DNA of 64,000 nt from UBA830 sp038146925 (GCA_038146925.1 JAYQSP010000011.1:620001-684000); one strand, 5' to 3'. Counted from the stretch's first letter, positions 49,236 to 57,778 are shown. Notes: generated by a model from the sequence alone, not told the origin. Made by a program: numbers and translations.

Positions 49236-50309
49236 GTGGCAACCAGACCGAAGGCCGCGAAGGGCAAAGGGAAAGCGAAGGCGCCGCCGAAGCGCGCTGC
49301 TGCCAGATCCAAGGCTCAGGCAAACGACGACATCGGCGAGGAAACGCGCCTCGCGCTGTGGCGCTCGCTGCTGGAAATCCGCCATGTCGAACAGCGCGCT
49401 TACGATCTGTTCCTGCAGAACCTGATCAAGGGCACGTCCCATCTGGCGCTCGGGCACGAAGCGGTCGCCGCCGGGTTCGCCACCGCCATGGAAAAGGACG
49501 ACTGGACGTTCTGCACCTATCGCGGCCATCACCATACGCTGGCGCGCGGCGCGTCGATGGAAGGGGTGCTGGGCGAGCTGATGGGCCGCGAATGCGGGCT
49601 GCTGCAGGGCAAGGGCGGCTCGATGCATCTGACCTCGGTCGAACACGGGGCGATGGGTTCCTACGCCATTATCGGCGCCCATCTGCCGATCGCCATGGGC
49701 GCGGCGTGGACGTCGCAGTACAAGGATACCGGCCAGGTGTCGGTCTGCTTCTTCGGCGACGGGACGACCAATATCGGCGCGTTCCACGAGGCGCTGAACA
49801 TGGCGGCGGTGTGGAAACTGCCGGTGGTGTTCGTCTGCGAAAACAATCTCTACATGGAATACACGCCGATCAGGGACGTCACCGCGGTCGAAAACCCCGC
49901 CGGCGACCGGGCTGCGTCCTACGGCCTGCCAAAGATCGTGATCGACGGCAACGACGCCGACGAGGTCTTCCGCACGGCGCAGGCGGCCTATGCCAAGGCG
50001 CGGGCCGGGGACGGACCTTCTTTGATAGAGTGCCTGACCTACCGCCATTCCGGCCATTCCCGCGCCGATCCCGGAGATTACCGCCCGCCCGGCGAGCTCG
50101 AGGCGTGGCTGAAGAAAGATCCCGTGCCGCGCTACCGAGAGCGCCTCGCCGAATTCGGGATTGATCAGAAGGTGATCGACGGCATGGATGCCGAGGTGCT
50201 GGCCCAGGTCGACGAAGCGACCGAGATTTCCAAGGCGTCGCCCGCGCCGGGGCTGGAGCTGATCGACGTCGATGTCTGGGCCGATGGAGGCACGGCATGG
50301 CGGAACTGA
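49236..50309 (+). CDS. 2-oxoacid/acetoin dehydrogenase E1 alpha subunit
   Basis: A 357-residue thiamine diphosphate-dependent E1 alpha of the pyruvate/acetoin dehydrogenase family. The cofactor motif is FGDGTTNIGAFHEAL (Gly174-Asp-Gly) ending VCENNLYMEYTP; HLALGHEAVAAG, TYRGHHHTLARG and YRHSGHSRADPG, the phosphorylation-loop region, are present. A Lys/Ala/Pro-rich tail of about 40 residues precedes the fold and is not common. I chose GTG 49236, preceded by AAGGGAGG, because the frame upstream is repeat sequence. It overlaps E1 beta by 13 bases. Confidence 0.88.
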   Translation: MATRPKAAKGKGKAKAPPKRAAARSKAQANDDIGEETRLALWRSLLEIRHVEQRAYDLFLQNLIKGTSHLALGHEAVAAGFATAMEKDDWTFCTYRGHHHTLARGASMEGVLGELMGRECGLLQGKGGSMHLTSVEHGAMGSYAIIGAHLPIAMGAAWTSQYKDTGQVSVCFFGDGTTNIGAFHEALNMAAVWKLPVVFVCENNLYMEYTPIRDVTAVENPAGDRAASYGLPKIVIDGNDADEVFRTAQAAYAKARAGDGPSLIECLTYRHSGHSRADPGDYRPPGELEAWLKKDPVPRYRERLAEFGIDQKVIDGMDAEVLAQVDEATEISKASPAPGLELIDVDVWADGGTAWRN

Positions 50310-51274
50310 CCTATCGCGAGGCGGTGGCCGAGGCCATCGCCCAGGAAATGCGCCGCGACGAGGACGTGGTGTTCCTCGGCGAGGATATCGGCGCCGCCGG
50401 CGGCGTGTTCAAGGCGACCGTCGGGCTGCTGGACGAATTCGGCCCGGTCCGCGTGCGCGACACGCCGATCTCCGAACAGGCCATCCTGGGTGCGGCCATG
50501 GGCTCGGCCATGACCGGGCTGCGGCCGATCGCCGAGATCATGTTCTCCGACTTCCTCGCCGTGTGCTGGGATATCGTCGCCAACGAGATCGCCAAGGCGC
50601 GCTACATGACCGGCGGGCAGATGAGCATGCCGCTGGTGATCCGCACCGCCAACGGCGGCGGCTCGCGCTTTGGCGCGCAGCATTCCCAGTCGGTCGAGAA
50701 CTGGGCGATGATGGTGCCGGGCCTCAAGGTCGTGGCGCCCTCGACGCCGGCCGACGTGAAGGGGCTGCTGGCCGCCGCGATCCGCGACCCGGACCCGGTG
50801 ATGTTCTTCGAACAGAAATCGCTGTACCCGATCAAGGGCGAAGTGCCCGACGGCGAGCTGGTCGACGAGCTGGGCACCGCCAGGGTGCTGCGCGACGGCG
50901 GCGACGTGACGATCTGCGCGCTGGCGGCCATGGTGCCGCGCGCGCTGAAAGCCGCCGACGAGCTGGCGTCCGAATACGGGATCGAGGCGACGGTGGTCGA
51001 TGTGCGTTCGCTGGTGCCTCTGGATACGCAGACGATCCTGTCGGAAGTCTTGAAGACCGGGCGGCTGGTGACGGTGGAGGAAAATCCCCGGCTGTGCGGC
51101 TGGGGCGCGGAAATCGCGTCCATCGTCGCCGACGAGATTTTCTGGGACCTCGACGGGCCGGTCATCCGCATCACGACGCCGCATATCCCGCTGCCCGCCG
51201 CGGATGCGCTGGAGGACGCCACCATGCCGTCCGCAGAGCGGATCGTGCGTGAGGTGGTGGAGAAGATCGACTAA
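50297..51274 (+). CDS. 2-oxoacid/acetoin dehydrogenase E1 beta subunit
   Basis: A 325-residue transketolase-type E1 beta subunit: LTYREAVAEAIAQEMRRD, FLGEDIGAAGGVFKAT, RVRDTPISEQAILGAAMG, and the C-terminal VVDVRSLVPLDTQTIL and VTVEENPRLCGWGAEI, as in AcoB/PdhB. It pairs with E1 alpha, contributing the second half of the thiamine site. It overlaps E1 alpha by 13 bases and abuts E2 at a single shared base, so the three are made as a unit. Substrate, whether pyruvate, acetoin or a branched oxoacid, cannot be told. Confidence 0.9.
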   Translation: MAELTYREAVAEAIAQEMRRDEDVVFLGEDIGAAGGVFKATVGLLDEFGPVRVRDTPISEQAILGAAMGSAMTGLRPIAEIMFSDFLAVCWDIVANEIAKARYMTGGQMSMPLVIRTANGGGSRFGAQHSQSVENWAMMVPGLKVVAPSTPADVKGLLAAAIRDPDPVMFFEQKSLYPIKGEVPDGELVDELGTARVLRDGGDVTICALAAMVPRALKAADELASEYGIEATVVDVRSLVPLDTQTILSEVLKTGRLVTVEENPRLCGWGAEIASIVADEIFWDLDGPVIRITTPHIPLPAADALEDATMPSAERIVREVVEKID

Positions 51275-52524
51275 TGGCGATGGACGTCATCATGCCGCAG
51301 CTTGGCGAGACCGTGTCGGAAGGCACGGTGTCGGTCTGGCACGCGAAGATCGGCGACGAGGTGTCGACAAAGACGCCTTTGTTCGACGTTTCGTCCGACA
51401 AGGTGGAGATGGAAGTGCCCGCGCCCGCCGAGGGCACGCTGCTGGAAATCCGCGTCGCAGCGGGCACCACCGTGCCGGTGGGCGAGGTCGTCGCCATCAT
51501 CGGCAAGGAGGGCGAGGAGGTCGGCGTCAAGGCGGAGGCCGCGCCGTCTGAGGAAGCCGTCTCCGCGCCCGCACCGGCTGCCGCGCCGGCGCGGACGGCC
51601 GCGGCGAAAGCCTCCAACCGGGATTCCAACGGCAATCCGCTGTCGCCGGCGGTGCGCCGTCTGGTGGCGGAGAACAATCTCGACCCCGCGGCCATTGCCG
51701 GTACCGGCGCCGGCGGGCGCATCAAGAAGAAAGACGTGCTCGCCCATCTCGCCGGCGGCGGGGCAGGGGCGGCGCGCGCCGTACCGGCGCCCGCGCCGAT
51801 GCAGATCAGCGGCGAGACCGAGATCATCCCGTTCAGCAATCTCCGCAGGATGACGGCCGAGCATATGGTGCGGTCCAAGGCGACCAGCCCGCACGTGCTG
51901 CAGGCGGTGGAGGCCGATTTCGGCCGCGTCGCCCGCGTGCGCGAGAACGTGTCTCTGTCGTGGAAGGAGCGCGAAGGCTTCTCGCTGACGTATCTGCCCT
52001 TCGTCGCCCGCGCCGTCTGCATCGCGATCCGCGATTTCCCGCGGGTGAACGCGCAGATCGACGGCGAAAGCCTGGTCGTGCACCGCCGCGTCAATCTCGG
52101 CATCGCGGTCGATCTCGACTTCGACGGGCTGGTGGCGCCGGTGGTGAAGGACGCCGACCGCATGTCGCTGCCGGAACTGGCGCGCGCCATCCGCGACGTG
52201 TCCGACCGCGCGCGGGCCAACAAACTGACGCCGGACGATTTCACCGAGGGCACCTATACGATCTCGAATTCGGGCGTGTTCGGCACCATGATCACCGCGC
52301 CGATCATCAACCAGCCGCAGGTCGCGATCCTGTCGACCGACGGGATCACGAAAAAACCGGTGGTGATCGAAAACGAGGACGGCGAGAGCATCGCCATCCG
52401 CCCGGTCGGCGTGCTGGCGCAGAGCTTCGACCACCGCGCCATCGACGGCGCCTATTCTGCGGCTTTCCTGCACCGGGTCCGTGAGGTCATCCAGACGACC
52501 AACTGGGCGACGATCGTTTCCTGA
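51274..52524 (+). CDS. Dihydrolipoamide acyltransferase (E2) subunit
   Basis: A 416-residue E2: one lipoyl domain with Lys43 in VSSDKVEMEVP, an Ala/Pro-rich hinge (90-120), a peripheral-subunit-binding domain (SPAVRRLVAENNLDPAAIAG), a second hinge, and the catalytic domain ending SFDHRAIDGAYSA with His387. The domain order is normal. The gene starts at the last base of E1 beta. No E3 (lipoamide dehydrogenase) gene follows; it may be supplied by the housekeeping complex. The operon ends at the lacI-convergent repeat. Confidence 0.9.
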   Translation: MAMDVIMPQLGETVSEGTVSVWHAKIGDEVSTKTPLFDVSSDKVEMEVPAPAEGTLLEIRVAAGTTVPVGEVVAIIGKEGEEVGVKAEAAPSEEAVSAPAPAAAPARTAAAKASNRDSNGNPLSPAVRRLVAENNLDPAAIAGTGAGGRIKKKDVLAHLAGGGAGAARAVPAPAPMQISGETEIIPFSNLRRMTAEHMVRSKATSPHVLQAVEADFGRVARVRENVSLSWKEREGFSLTYLPFVARAVCIAIRDFPRVNAQIDGESLVVHRRVNLGIAVDLDFDGLVAPVVKDADRMSLPELARAIRDVSDRARANKLTPDDFTEGTYTISNSGVFGTMITAPIINQPQVAILSTDGITKKPVVIENEDGESIAIRPVGVLAQSFDHRAIDGAYSAAFLHRVREVIQTTNWATIVS

Positions 52525-52557
52525 CCGGATTGCGCGAAGGGCCTGAACTCCATATGC

Positions 52558-52626
52558 GTCGTTCCCGCGAAGGCGGGAATCTCGTTGAGCTGGTTTTCGG
52601 GAGATCCCGGCTTTCGCCGAGATGAC
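52558..52626. repeat. Dispersed palindromic repeat, copy 3
   Basis: GTCGTTCCCGCGAAGGCGGGAATC, given in halves GTCGTTCCCGCGAA and GGCGGGAATC, faces the arm GGCTTTCGCCGAGATGAC. It fills the gap between E2 and the convergent LacI gene and may act as a bidirectional terminator. Confidence 0.7.
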
Positions 52627-52661
52627 AAATGAGCGGTTGGGGACGTGCTCCAAAAACGCCC

Positions 52662-53684
52662 CTAAACCCCCGCCGCCGACCCCCGCACGATCAGCTCGGG
52701 GCGCAGCGTCGTCTCCCGCGCCGGCGAGGCCGGGGTTTCGATCAGCTCGATCAGACGCCGCGCGGCTTCGCGTCCGAGGTCGTAGTGGGGGATGCGCACG
52801 GTGGTCAGCGGCGGCGTCAGGCGGTCGACGAAGGGCATGTCGTTGAACCCCGTCACCGAGATGTCGCCGGGGCATGAAAGCCCGGCATCGGCGATGGCTT
52901 CGTAGGCGCCGAGGGCGAGCAGGTCGTTGGCGGCGACGATGGCCGTAAAGTCTTTTGCGCCGGCGATCAGCGCCGCGGCGGCGCGCAGGCCTTCGTCTTC
53001 GGAAAACGCGCCGGTTTCCGCGATCAGGTCTTCGTCCGCGCCCAGCCCTTCCGCCGCCATGACGGAGAGGAATCCTTCGCGCCGCGCCTCGCCGGTCGAC
53101 AGGGCGCGCGGGCCTGCGATATGAGCGATCTGCGTGTGTCCCAGCCCCTTCAGGTGCCGCACCGCCAGCGCAATACCCAGCGCGTCGTCGTTGACGATGG
53201 AAGAGACGCCGTCGGCGTCGGCGCTCCGGTTGACGAGCACTACCGGCAGACCGTCTTTGACGCACCCGGCGACGATCGGATCGTCGCGCCGGGCGGTGGC
53301 GAGAATCAGCCCGTCGACCTGGCGTGCGCGCATGGTCGCTACCGCCTCGGTTTCGCGGCTCCCGATATTGTCGGTATTGCCCAATATCGCGGTGTAGCCC
53401 TGCGCGCCCAGCCCGTCCTCGATGCCCCGGATGATCGGCGGAAACAGCGGGTTGGTGATGTCCGGGATCAGCACGCCGATGGTGCTGGTGCGGTTGGTGC
53501 GCAGGCCCCGCGCCGCCTGATTGGGGCGGTAGCCCAGCTCGTCCGCCGCCGCCGTCACCCTGGCGACGATTTCCGGCGTGATGCGTCCGCGTGTCGCCGG
53601 GTTCAGCACGCGCGAGACCGTCGACGGATGGACGCCGACGCGCTCCGCCACCTCCCTGATCGTGACCCGGCTGCGGTTCGACAT
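52662..53684 (-). CDS. LacI-family transcriptional regulator
   Basis: A 340-residue LacI/GalR-type regulator. The HTH with hinge helix reads VTIREVAERVGVHPSTVSRVL (split in the two helices), with TVSR as recognition element; the periplasmic-binding-protein-like core includes IGVLIPDITNPLF, QVDGLILATA, IVNDDALG and FTAIVAANDLLALGA. ATG 53684 has AAGGAC 8 bases upstream; an open frame to 53783 is not HTH-like. The two identical palindromes at 47634 and 53737 are the probable operators, giving autoregulation and control of the M24 and E1/E2 transcript. Effector unknown. Confidence 0.88.
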   Translation of the reverse strand: MSNRSRVTIREVAERVGVHPSTVSRVLNPATRGRITPEIVARVTAAADELGYRPNQAARGLRTNRTSTIGVLIPDITNPLFPPIIRGIEDGLGAQGYTAILGNTDNIGSRETEAVATMRARQVDGLILATARRDDPIVAGCVKDGLPVVLVNRSADADGVSSIVNDDALGIALAVRHLKGLGHTQIAHIAGPRALSTGEARREGFLSVMAAEGLGADEDLIAETGAFSEDEGLRAAAALIAGAKDFTAIVAANDLLALGAYEAIADAGLSCPGDISVTGFNDMPFVDRLTPPLTTVRIPHYDLGREAARRLIELIETPASPARETTLRPELIVRGSAAGV

Positions 53685-53736
53685 GAAGTTTCGTCCTTCA
53701 CTAATGGCGGCGCCAAAGGTACAGTACGCGGCAACT

Positions 53737-53752
53737 GTGCAAACGATTGCAC
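53737..53752. promoter_or_regulatory. LacI-type operator between lacI and the 3-HIBADH-like gene
   Basis: GTGCAAACGATTGCAC (TGTGCAAACGATTGCACA including flanks, 53736-53753) is an almost perfect palindrome. It lies 52 bases before lacI and 48 bases before the dehydrogenase gene, so one site could repress both. An identical site lies before the M24 gene. Confidence 0.82.
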
Positions 53753-53800
53753 ATCTACCCAACAGCATCAATAACGTACGCATTTCGGAAGGGGCGCATC

Positions 53801-54739
53801 ATGTCGGGACAGGATTTATCGCAACACAAAATCGGATGGATCGGCACGGGCCGCATGGGCTTTGCCATGGCGCAACGGCTGCTGAAAAACGGTGCCGACG
53901 TCGCCGTGTGGAACCGCACGAAATCCAAGGCCGAACCGCTGGCGGCGGATGGTGCGACGGTCGTCGACAGCCCGGCGGACCTCGCTGATCGGGATATCGT
54001 TTTCACCATGGTCGGCGGGCCCGCGGATTTCGTGCAGGTGACGCTGGAAGACGGCGGCGTGCTGTCGCAGAGCCGGAAACCGAAAATGCTGATCGATTCC
54101 ACCTCGGTCGACGAAGACGCGTCGTCGACCGTGCGCGCGGCGGCGGCGGAGATGGGCGTGCCGATGCTGGCCGCGCCGGTGTCCGGCAACGCCAAGGTCG
54201 TCAAGGCCGGCAAGCTGACCTTCGCGGTATCGGGCCCGGAGGACGCCTACAACACGGCGCGGCCCTATCTCGACGCCATCGGGCGCGGGTCGTCCTATGT
54301 CGGCGAGGGCGAACTGTCGCGTTTCATCAAGATCTGCCACAACGTCATGCTGGGCGTGGTCATTCAGAACCTCGTCGAGATCACGGTGCTGGCGGAAAAG
54401 GCCGGCGTGCCGCGTCATGCCTTCCTCGACTTCCTGAATAACAGCGTCATGGGTTCCATGTTCACGACCTACAAATCGCCGGCGCTGGTCAATCTCGACT
54501 ACTCGGTGACGTTCACGCCCAAACTGCTGCTCAAGGATCTCGATCTGGGGCTGGCGGCGGCGCGGGCGAACGGCGTGCCGATGCCGTTGACCACCGCTGC
54601 GCGCGAGGTCGTGCAGATGCTGATCGGCAACGGCTACACCGACGAGGATTTCGCCGCGCTTCTGACCATGCAGGCCAAGGCGTCCGGGCTGGAACTGAAA
54701 TCCGAGAACATGAAAGTATCGGACGGCCTGTCGGACTGA
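53801..54739 (+). CDS. 3-hydroxyisobutyrate dehydrogenase-family oxidoreductase
   Basis: A 312-residue beta-hydroxyacid dehydrogenase: Rossmann start KIGWIGTGRMGFAMAQRLL, DSTSVDEDASSTVR, AAPVSGNAKVVKAGKL, and catalytic Lys177 in RFIKICHNVMLGV. The family oxidises 3-hydroxyisobutyrate, tartronate semialdehyde, phosphogluconate-like or succinic semialdehyde relatives. The fourth-position sequence after G-x-G-x-M-G suggests NAD(H) rather than NADP(H), weakly. GGAAGG lies about 13 bases before ATG 53801. It faces lacI across the operator, so it is probably part of the same regulon. Confidence 0.83.
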   Translation: MSGQDLSQHKIGWIGTGRMGFAMAQRLLKNGADVAVWNRTKSKAEPLAADGATVVDSPADLADRDIVFTMVGGPADFVQVTLEDGGVLSQSRKPKMLIDSTSVDEDASSTVRAAAAEMGVPMLAAPVSGNAKVVKAGKLTFAVSGPEDAYNTARPYLDAIGRGSSYVGEGELSRFIKICHNVMLGVVIQNLVEITVLAEKAGVPRHAFLDFLNNSVMGSMFTTYKSPALVNLDYSVTFTPKLLLKDLDLGLAAARANGVPMPLTTAAREVVQMLIGNGYTDEDFAALLTMQAKASGLELKSENMKVSDGLSD

Positions 54740-54770
54740 CATTTCCTGAATTGCCTGTATTGTCGGGCCT

Positions 54771-55526
54771 ATGGAACTGGGTCTCGATCTCTACTCCCTG
54801 AGCATTATCGGACTGGGACTGGCCCTTGGCGCGTTCGTCAAGGGCCTGACCGGAATGGGGCTGCCGCTGGTGGCGGTGCCGTTCATGGCCGGATTTCTGG
54901 GCGCCGAACACGCGATCGTGGTGATGCAGATCCCGGGGCTGGTGTCGAACGTCTGGCTGGTGTGGCGCCACCGGCGCGAGGCAAAGGCCGCGCCGATCCG
55001 ATACGACATGATCCTGCCCGCCTGCGCGCTGACCGTCGTCGGCGTCTGGTTTCTGGACGTCATGGACGACCGCATCATTATCCTGCTTCTGGCCGGCGCG
55101 GTGGCGTGCTTTCTGGCGCTGCTTCTATTCAACCCGTCGTTCCGCCTGGACGGCCTGATCGGGAAGATCTGTACGCCCATCGCCAGCATGGTGGGCGGTT
55201 TCGTGCAGGGCGCGGCGGGGGTGTCGGGGCCGCTGTTCTCGACGCTGATCCTGTCGTTCCGTCTGCCGAAGGAAGCCTATGTTTTTTATAATGGCCTCGT
55301 CTTCGGCCTGTTCAACACGGTCCAGATCATCGCCATGCTGTCGCTGGGCATGTTCACCACACAGCGTTTCCTGGAAGGCTGTCTCGCCCTGATCCCGCTT
55401 TTCGTCTTCCAGTTTGTCGGCATGCGGGTGATGGGGTATGCCAGTCCGAAAGTGTTCACCGGGGCGGTGGTCGCCGTGATCGTGGTGATGGAAATCAAGC
55501 TTGTGTGGGAAGGACTCGGCCTGTGA
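54771..55526 (+). CDS. TauE/SafE-family permease (first of a coupled pair)
   Basis: A 251-residue TauE/SafE membrane protein. Duplicated motifs are ALGAFVKGLTGMGLPLVAVPFM near the N-terminus (two halves) and GFVQGAAGVSGPLFSTL centrally. About eight membrane helices are evident. The gene follows the hydroxyisobutyrate-dehydrogenase-like gene by 31 bases, so it may be the exporter or importer of that pathway. Its TGA overlaps the GTG start of the next paralogue. Confidence 0.82.
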   Translation: MELGLDLYSLSIIGLGLALGAFVKGLTGMGLPLVAVPFMAGFLGAEHAIVVMQIPGLVSNVWLVWRHRREAKAAPIRYDMILPACALTVVGVWFLDVMDDRIIILLLAGAVACFLALLLFNPSFRLDGLIGKICTPIASMVGGFVQGAAGVSGPLFSTLILSFRLPKEAYVFYNGLVFGLFNTVQIIAMLSLGMFTTQRFLEGCLALIPLFVFQFVGMRVMGYASPKVFTGAVVAVIVVMEIKLVWEGLGL

Positions 55527-56269
55527 CCCCGGAATCCCTGATCATCATCTTCGTCGCGCTGGCGATCGGTTCGTTCGCCAAGGGCATGACGGGGCTGGGG
55601 CTGCCGCCGACCAGCATCGCCATTCTGGCGGTGTTTTTCGGCGTCGAGCACGCCATCGTCGTCACCACGATTCCGGTCGCGTTCTCCAATCTCCAGATCG
55701 TCTGGCTGGCGCGCGACAAATTCAGGGACATGCCGCAGATCTGGCCGCCTTTGCTGGCCGGCGCGCTGGGGGTCGGTCTCGGCACGTGGGTGCTGGCGAC
55801 GCTGAACGAACGGACGCTGACGATCGTGCTGACGTCCTGGATCGCGTTCTATCTGCTGACTGTGCTGTTCAACCTGAAGATCGAGCCCGAGGGCCGCGCC
55901 GCGCGCGTCTTCTCGCCCGCCATTGCCGGCGGCGCGGGCATATGCCAGGGCGCTATGGGAATGTCCGGACCCTTCATCGCCACCTGGGCGCATGCCATGG
56001 GCTTCGTGAAGGAAACCTACGTCTTCGCGACGTCGCTGCTGTTCATGTCCATCTCGGTGACGCATGTCTTCGGCGTCGGCGTCGCCGGGCTGTATGACCA
56101 GGAACGCATCGTGCAGGGCCTGCTCGCCATCATCCCGGTGATGATTTTCATCCCGCTGGGCATGCGCCTGACCAAACGGGTCAGCGCCCGCGCCTTCAGC
56201 CTGATCATCGTCGGCATTCTCGCGCTGATGGAGGTGCGGCTGGTATGGGGACTGGTGACGGGGGGCTGA
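55523..56269 (+). CDS. TauE/SafE-family permease (second of a coupled pair)
   Basis: A 248-residue TauE/SafE protein with AIGSFAKGMTGLGLPPTSIAI and GICQGAMGMSGPFIA at the two family positions. GTG 55523 overlaps the preceding stop (GTGA); the similarity of the pair to each other suggests tandem duplication or a heterodimer. A UUCG hairpin and a dispersed repeat follow. Substrate unknown; co-transcription with the LacI-regulated dehydrogenase is likely but not proven. Confidence 0.82.
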   Translation: MTPESLIIIFVALAIGSFAKGMTGLGLPPTSIAILAVFFGVEHAIVVTTIPVAFSNLQIVWLARDKFRDMPQIWPPLLAGALGVGLGTWVLATLNERTLTIVLTSWIAFYLLTVLFNLKIEPEGRAARVFSPAIAGGAGICQGAMGMSGPFIATWAHAMGFVKETYVFATSLLFMSISVTHVFGVGVAGLYDQERIVQGLLAIIPVMIFIPLGMRLTKRVSARAFSLIIVGILALMEVRLVWGLVTGG

Positions 56270-56277
56270 TCCTTCAA

Positions 56278-56296
56278 GACGGCTTTCGGAGCCGTC
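56278..56296 (+). terminator. Hairpin after the TauE/SafE pair
   Basis: GACGGCT (56278-56284) and AGCCGTC (56290-56296) enclose TTCGG, starting 8 bases after the stop. No clear T-run follows, so termination is only suggested. Confidence 0.35.
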
Positions 56297-56320
56297 GAAG
56301 AGGGAGGCTTTAGTTATTAA

Positions 56321-56399
56321 CCGTCATCCCCGCGCAGGCGGGGATCCCACTGACACGATATGCCAACTGAGGGAGTTTCCGCCTACGCGGGAATGACGG
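56321..56399. repeat. Dispersed palindromic repeat, copy 4
   Basis: CCGTCATCCCCGCGCAGGCGGGG, given as CCGTCATCCCCGCG and CAGGCGGGG, faces TTTCCGCCTACGCGGGAATGACGG. This is the most complete copy: its outer arms CCGTCAT/ATGACGG pair across about 78 bases. Confidence 0.8.
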
Positions 56400-56433
56400 C
56401 GAAAAACGATTGAGAGCACGCCATCCCGAAGTC

Positions 56434-56474
56434 TCATCCCGAGGAGCGCCTGAGAGGCGCGTCCCGAAGGATCA
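56434..56474. repeat. Second-type palindromic repeat that runs into the hpnH stop codon
   Basis: CATCCCGAGGAGCGCCT and AGGCGCGTCCCGAAGGATC form an imperfect palindrome, a type frequent in alphaproteobacteria. Its right end contains the complement of the hpnH TGA (56472-56474), so insertion may have set the end of hpnH. Confidence 0.6.
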
Positions 56475-57626
56475 GGCCGCTTTCGAATCCGCGTCGGTGC
56501 CTTCGGTGCCTGTGGCGTGCATTTCGGCGCGGCGGAGCTGGTCCTCGACGACCTTTTCGAACACGAAATCCGCCTTGCGGGCGCCTTCGAGCGGAATTTC
56601 CGGCGCCATGTCGCCCTCGGTCCTGATGCCGGCGATGGCCGCTTTCAGCCCTTTCCACGGCTTGCGGACCATATCGGCGACGGCGGTGGCTTCGTAGCCG
56701 CAATGCGCCATGCAGTCGGCGCATTTTTCGTAATTACCGGTGCCGTAGAGATCCCAGTCGGTGTCGTCCATCAGCTCGCGGAAGCTGTCGACATAGCCTT
56801 CGCCCAGCAGGTAGCAGGGCTTCTGCCACCCGAATACGGTGCGGGTCGGGTTGCCCCACGGCGTGCAGCGGTAATCCTGATTGCCGGCGAGGAAGTCGAG
56901 ATACATCGACGAATGCGACAGCGGCCATTTCTTGCCCTTGCCGCGCGCGAAGATGCCCCGGAACAGTTCCTTGGTACGCTTGCGGTTGAGGAAGTGTTCC
57001 TGATCGGGGGCGCGTTCATAGGAAAAGCCGGGTGACACCGTGATCCCGTTCACGCCCAGCGCCGTGGCCGTGTCGAAGAACCGGGCCGCGCCCTCCGACG
57101 TCGCGTTGTCGAACAGGGTCGAATTGACGTTCACCCGGAAACCCTTCGATTTGGCCAGTTTGATCGCGGCGACGGCCTTGTCGTAGACGCCGTCCTGGCA
57201 GACGGCGGCGTCGTGTTCCTCGCGTTCGCCATCCAGATGGATGGAAAAGGTCAGGAATTTGGACGGTTTGAACCGGTCGAGGTTCTTTTCCAGCAGCAGT
57301 GCGTTGGTGCACAGATAAACGTATTTCCTGCGCGCGATCAGTTGCTCGACGATCTGGTCGATTTCCTTGTGGATCAACGGTTCGCCGCCGGCGATGGACA
57401 CCACCGGCGCGCCGCATTCCTCGGCTGCCCTGACGGCGTCGTCGACGGAAATTCGCTTGTTCAGGATGGCGCTGGGATAGTCGATCTTGCCGCAGCCCGC
57501 GCAGGCCAGATTGCACCGGAACAATGGTTCCAGCATCAGCACCAGGGGATAGCGCTTTCTGCCTTTCAGGTGCTGTTTCAGGACATAGGCGCCTACTCGT
57601 GCCTGCTGCGAAAATGGTACGCCCAC
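56472..57626 (-). CDS. hpnH: Hopanoid biosynthesis radical SAM protein HpnH
   Basis: A 384-residue radical SAM enzyme that couples an adenosyl radical to diploptene (adenosylhopane synthase), the first side-chain step of C35 hopanoids. The 4Fe-4S ligands are Cys38, Cys42 and Cys45 in FRCNLACAGCGKIDYP; SIAGGEPLIHKEI, YLCTNALLL and FSIHLDGEREEHDA are the SAM-binding and barrel motifs. The C-terminal SPASM-like region has CADCMAHCGYE. The last residues DADSKAA are adjacent to a repeat. It diverges from the Pmp3-type gene; hpnB-hpnC lie 1.6 kb further along. Confidence 0.95.
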   Translation of the reverse strand: MGVPFSQQARVGAYVLKQHLKGRKRYPLVLMLEPLFRCNLACAGCGKIDYPSAILNKRISVDDAVRAAEECGAPVVSIAGGEPLIHKEIDQIVEQLIARRKYVYLCTNALLLEKNLDRFKPSKFLTFSIHLDGEREEHDAAVCQDGVYDKAVAAIKLAKSKGFRVNVNSTLFDNATSEGAARFFDTATALGVNGITVSPGFSYERAPDQEHFLNRKRTKELFRGIFARGKGKKWPLSHSSMYLDFLAGNQDYRCTPWGNPTRTVFGWQKPCYLLGEGYVDSFRELMDDTDWDLYGTGNYEKCADCMAHCGYEATAVADMVRKPWKGLKAAIAGIRTEGDMAPEIPLEGARKADFVFEKVVEDQLRRAEMHATGTEGTDADSKAA

Positions 57627-57778
57627 TATTTAGTGCCTTTCGAATTCAGCCCGCGGAATACGGGAAGGGTTACTCGCGGATAGAGAACGCAAATTTATCC
57701 AGACAACCGGAATCGCGCGTCTATACCAGCTTGTCGCGACTTGTATACACAATTCATACCACAATCAGCGAGGCCGGT

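Noticed and set aside
48330..50057. A 575-codon minus-strand frame opposite the M24 and E1 alpha genes
   Set aside because: It is antisense to two genes with complete motif sets and passes through the intergenic repeat.
49236..52524. Housekeeping pyruvate dehydrogenase
   Set aside because: E3 and lipoate genes are absent and the genes are under a LacI-type operator; a pathway-specific complex is more likely, though not certain.
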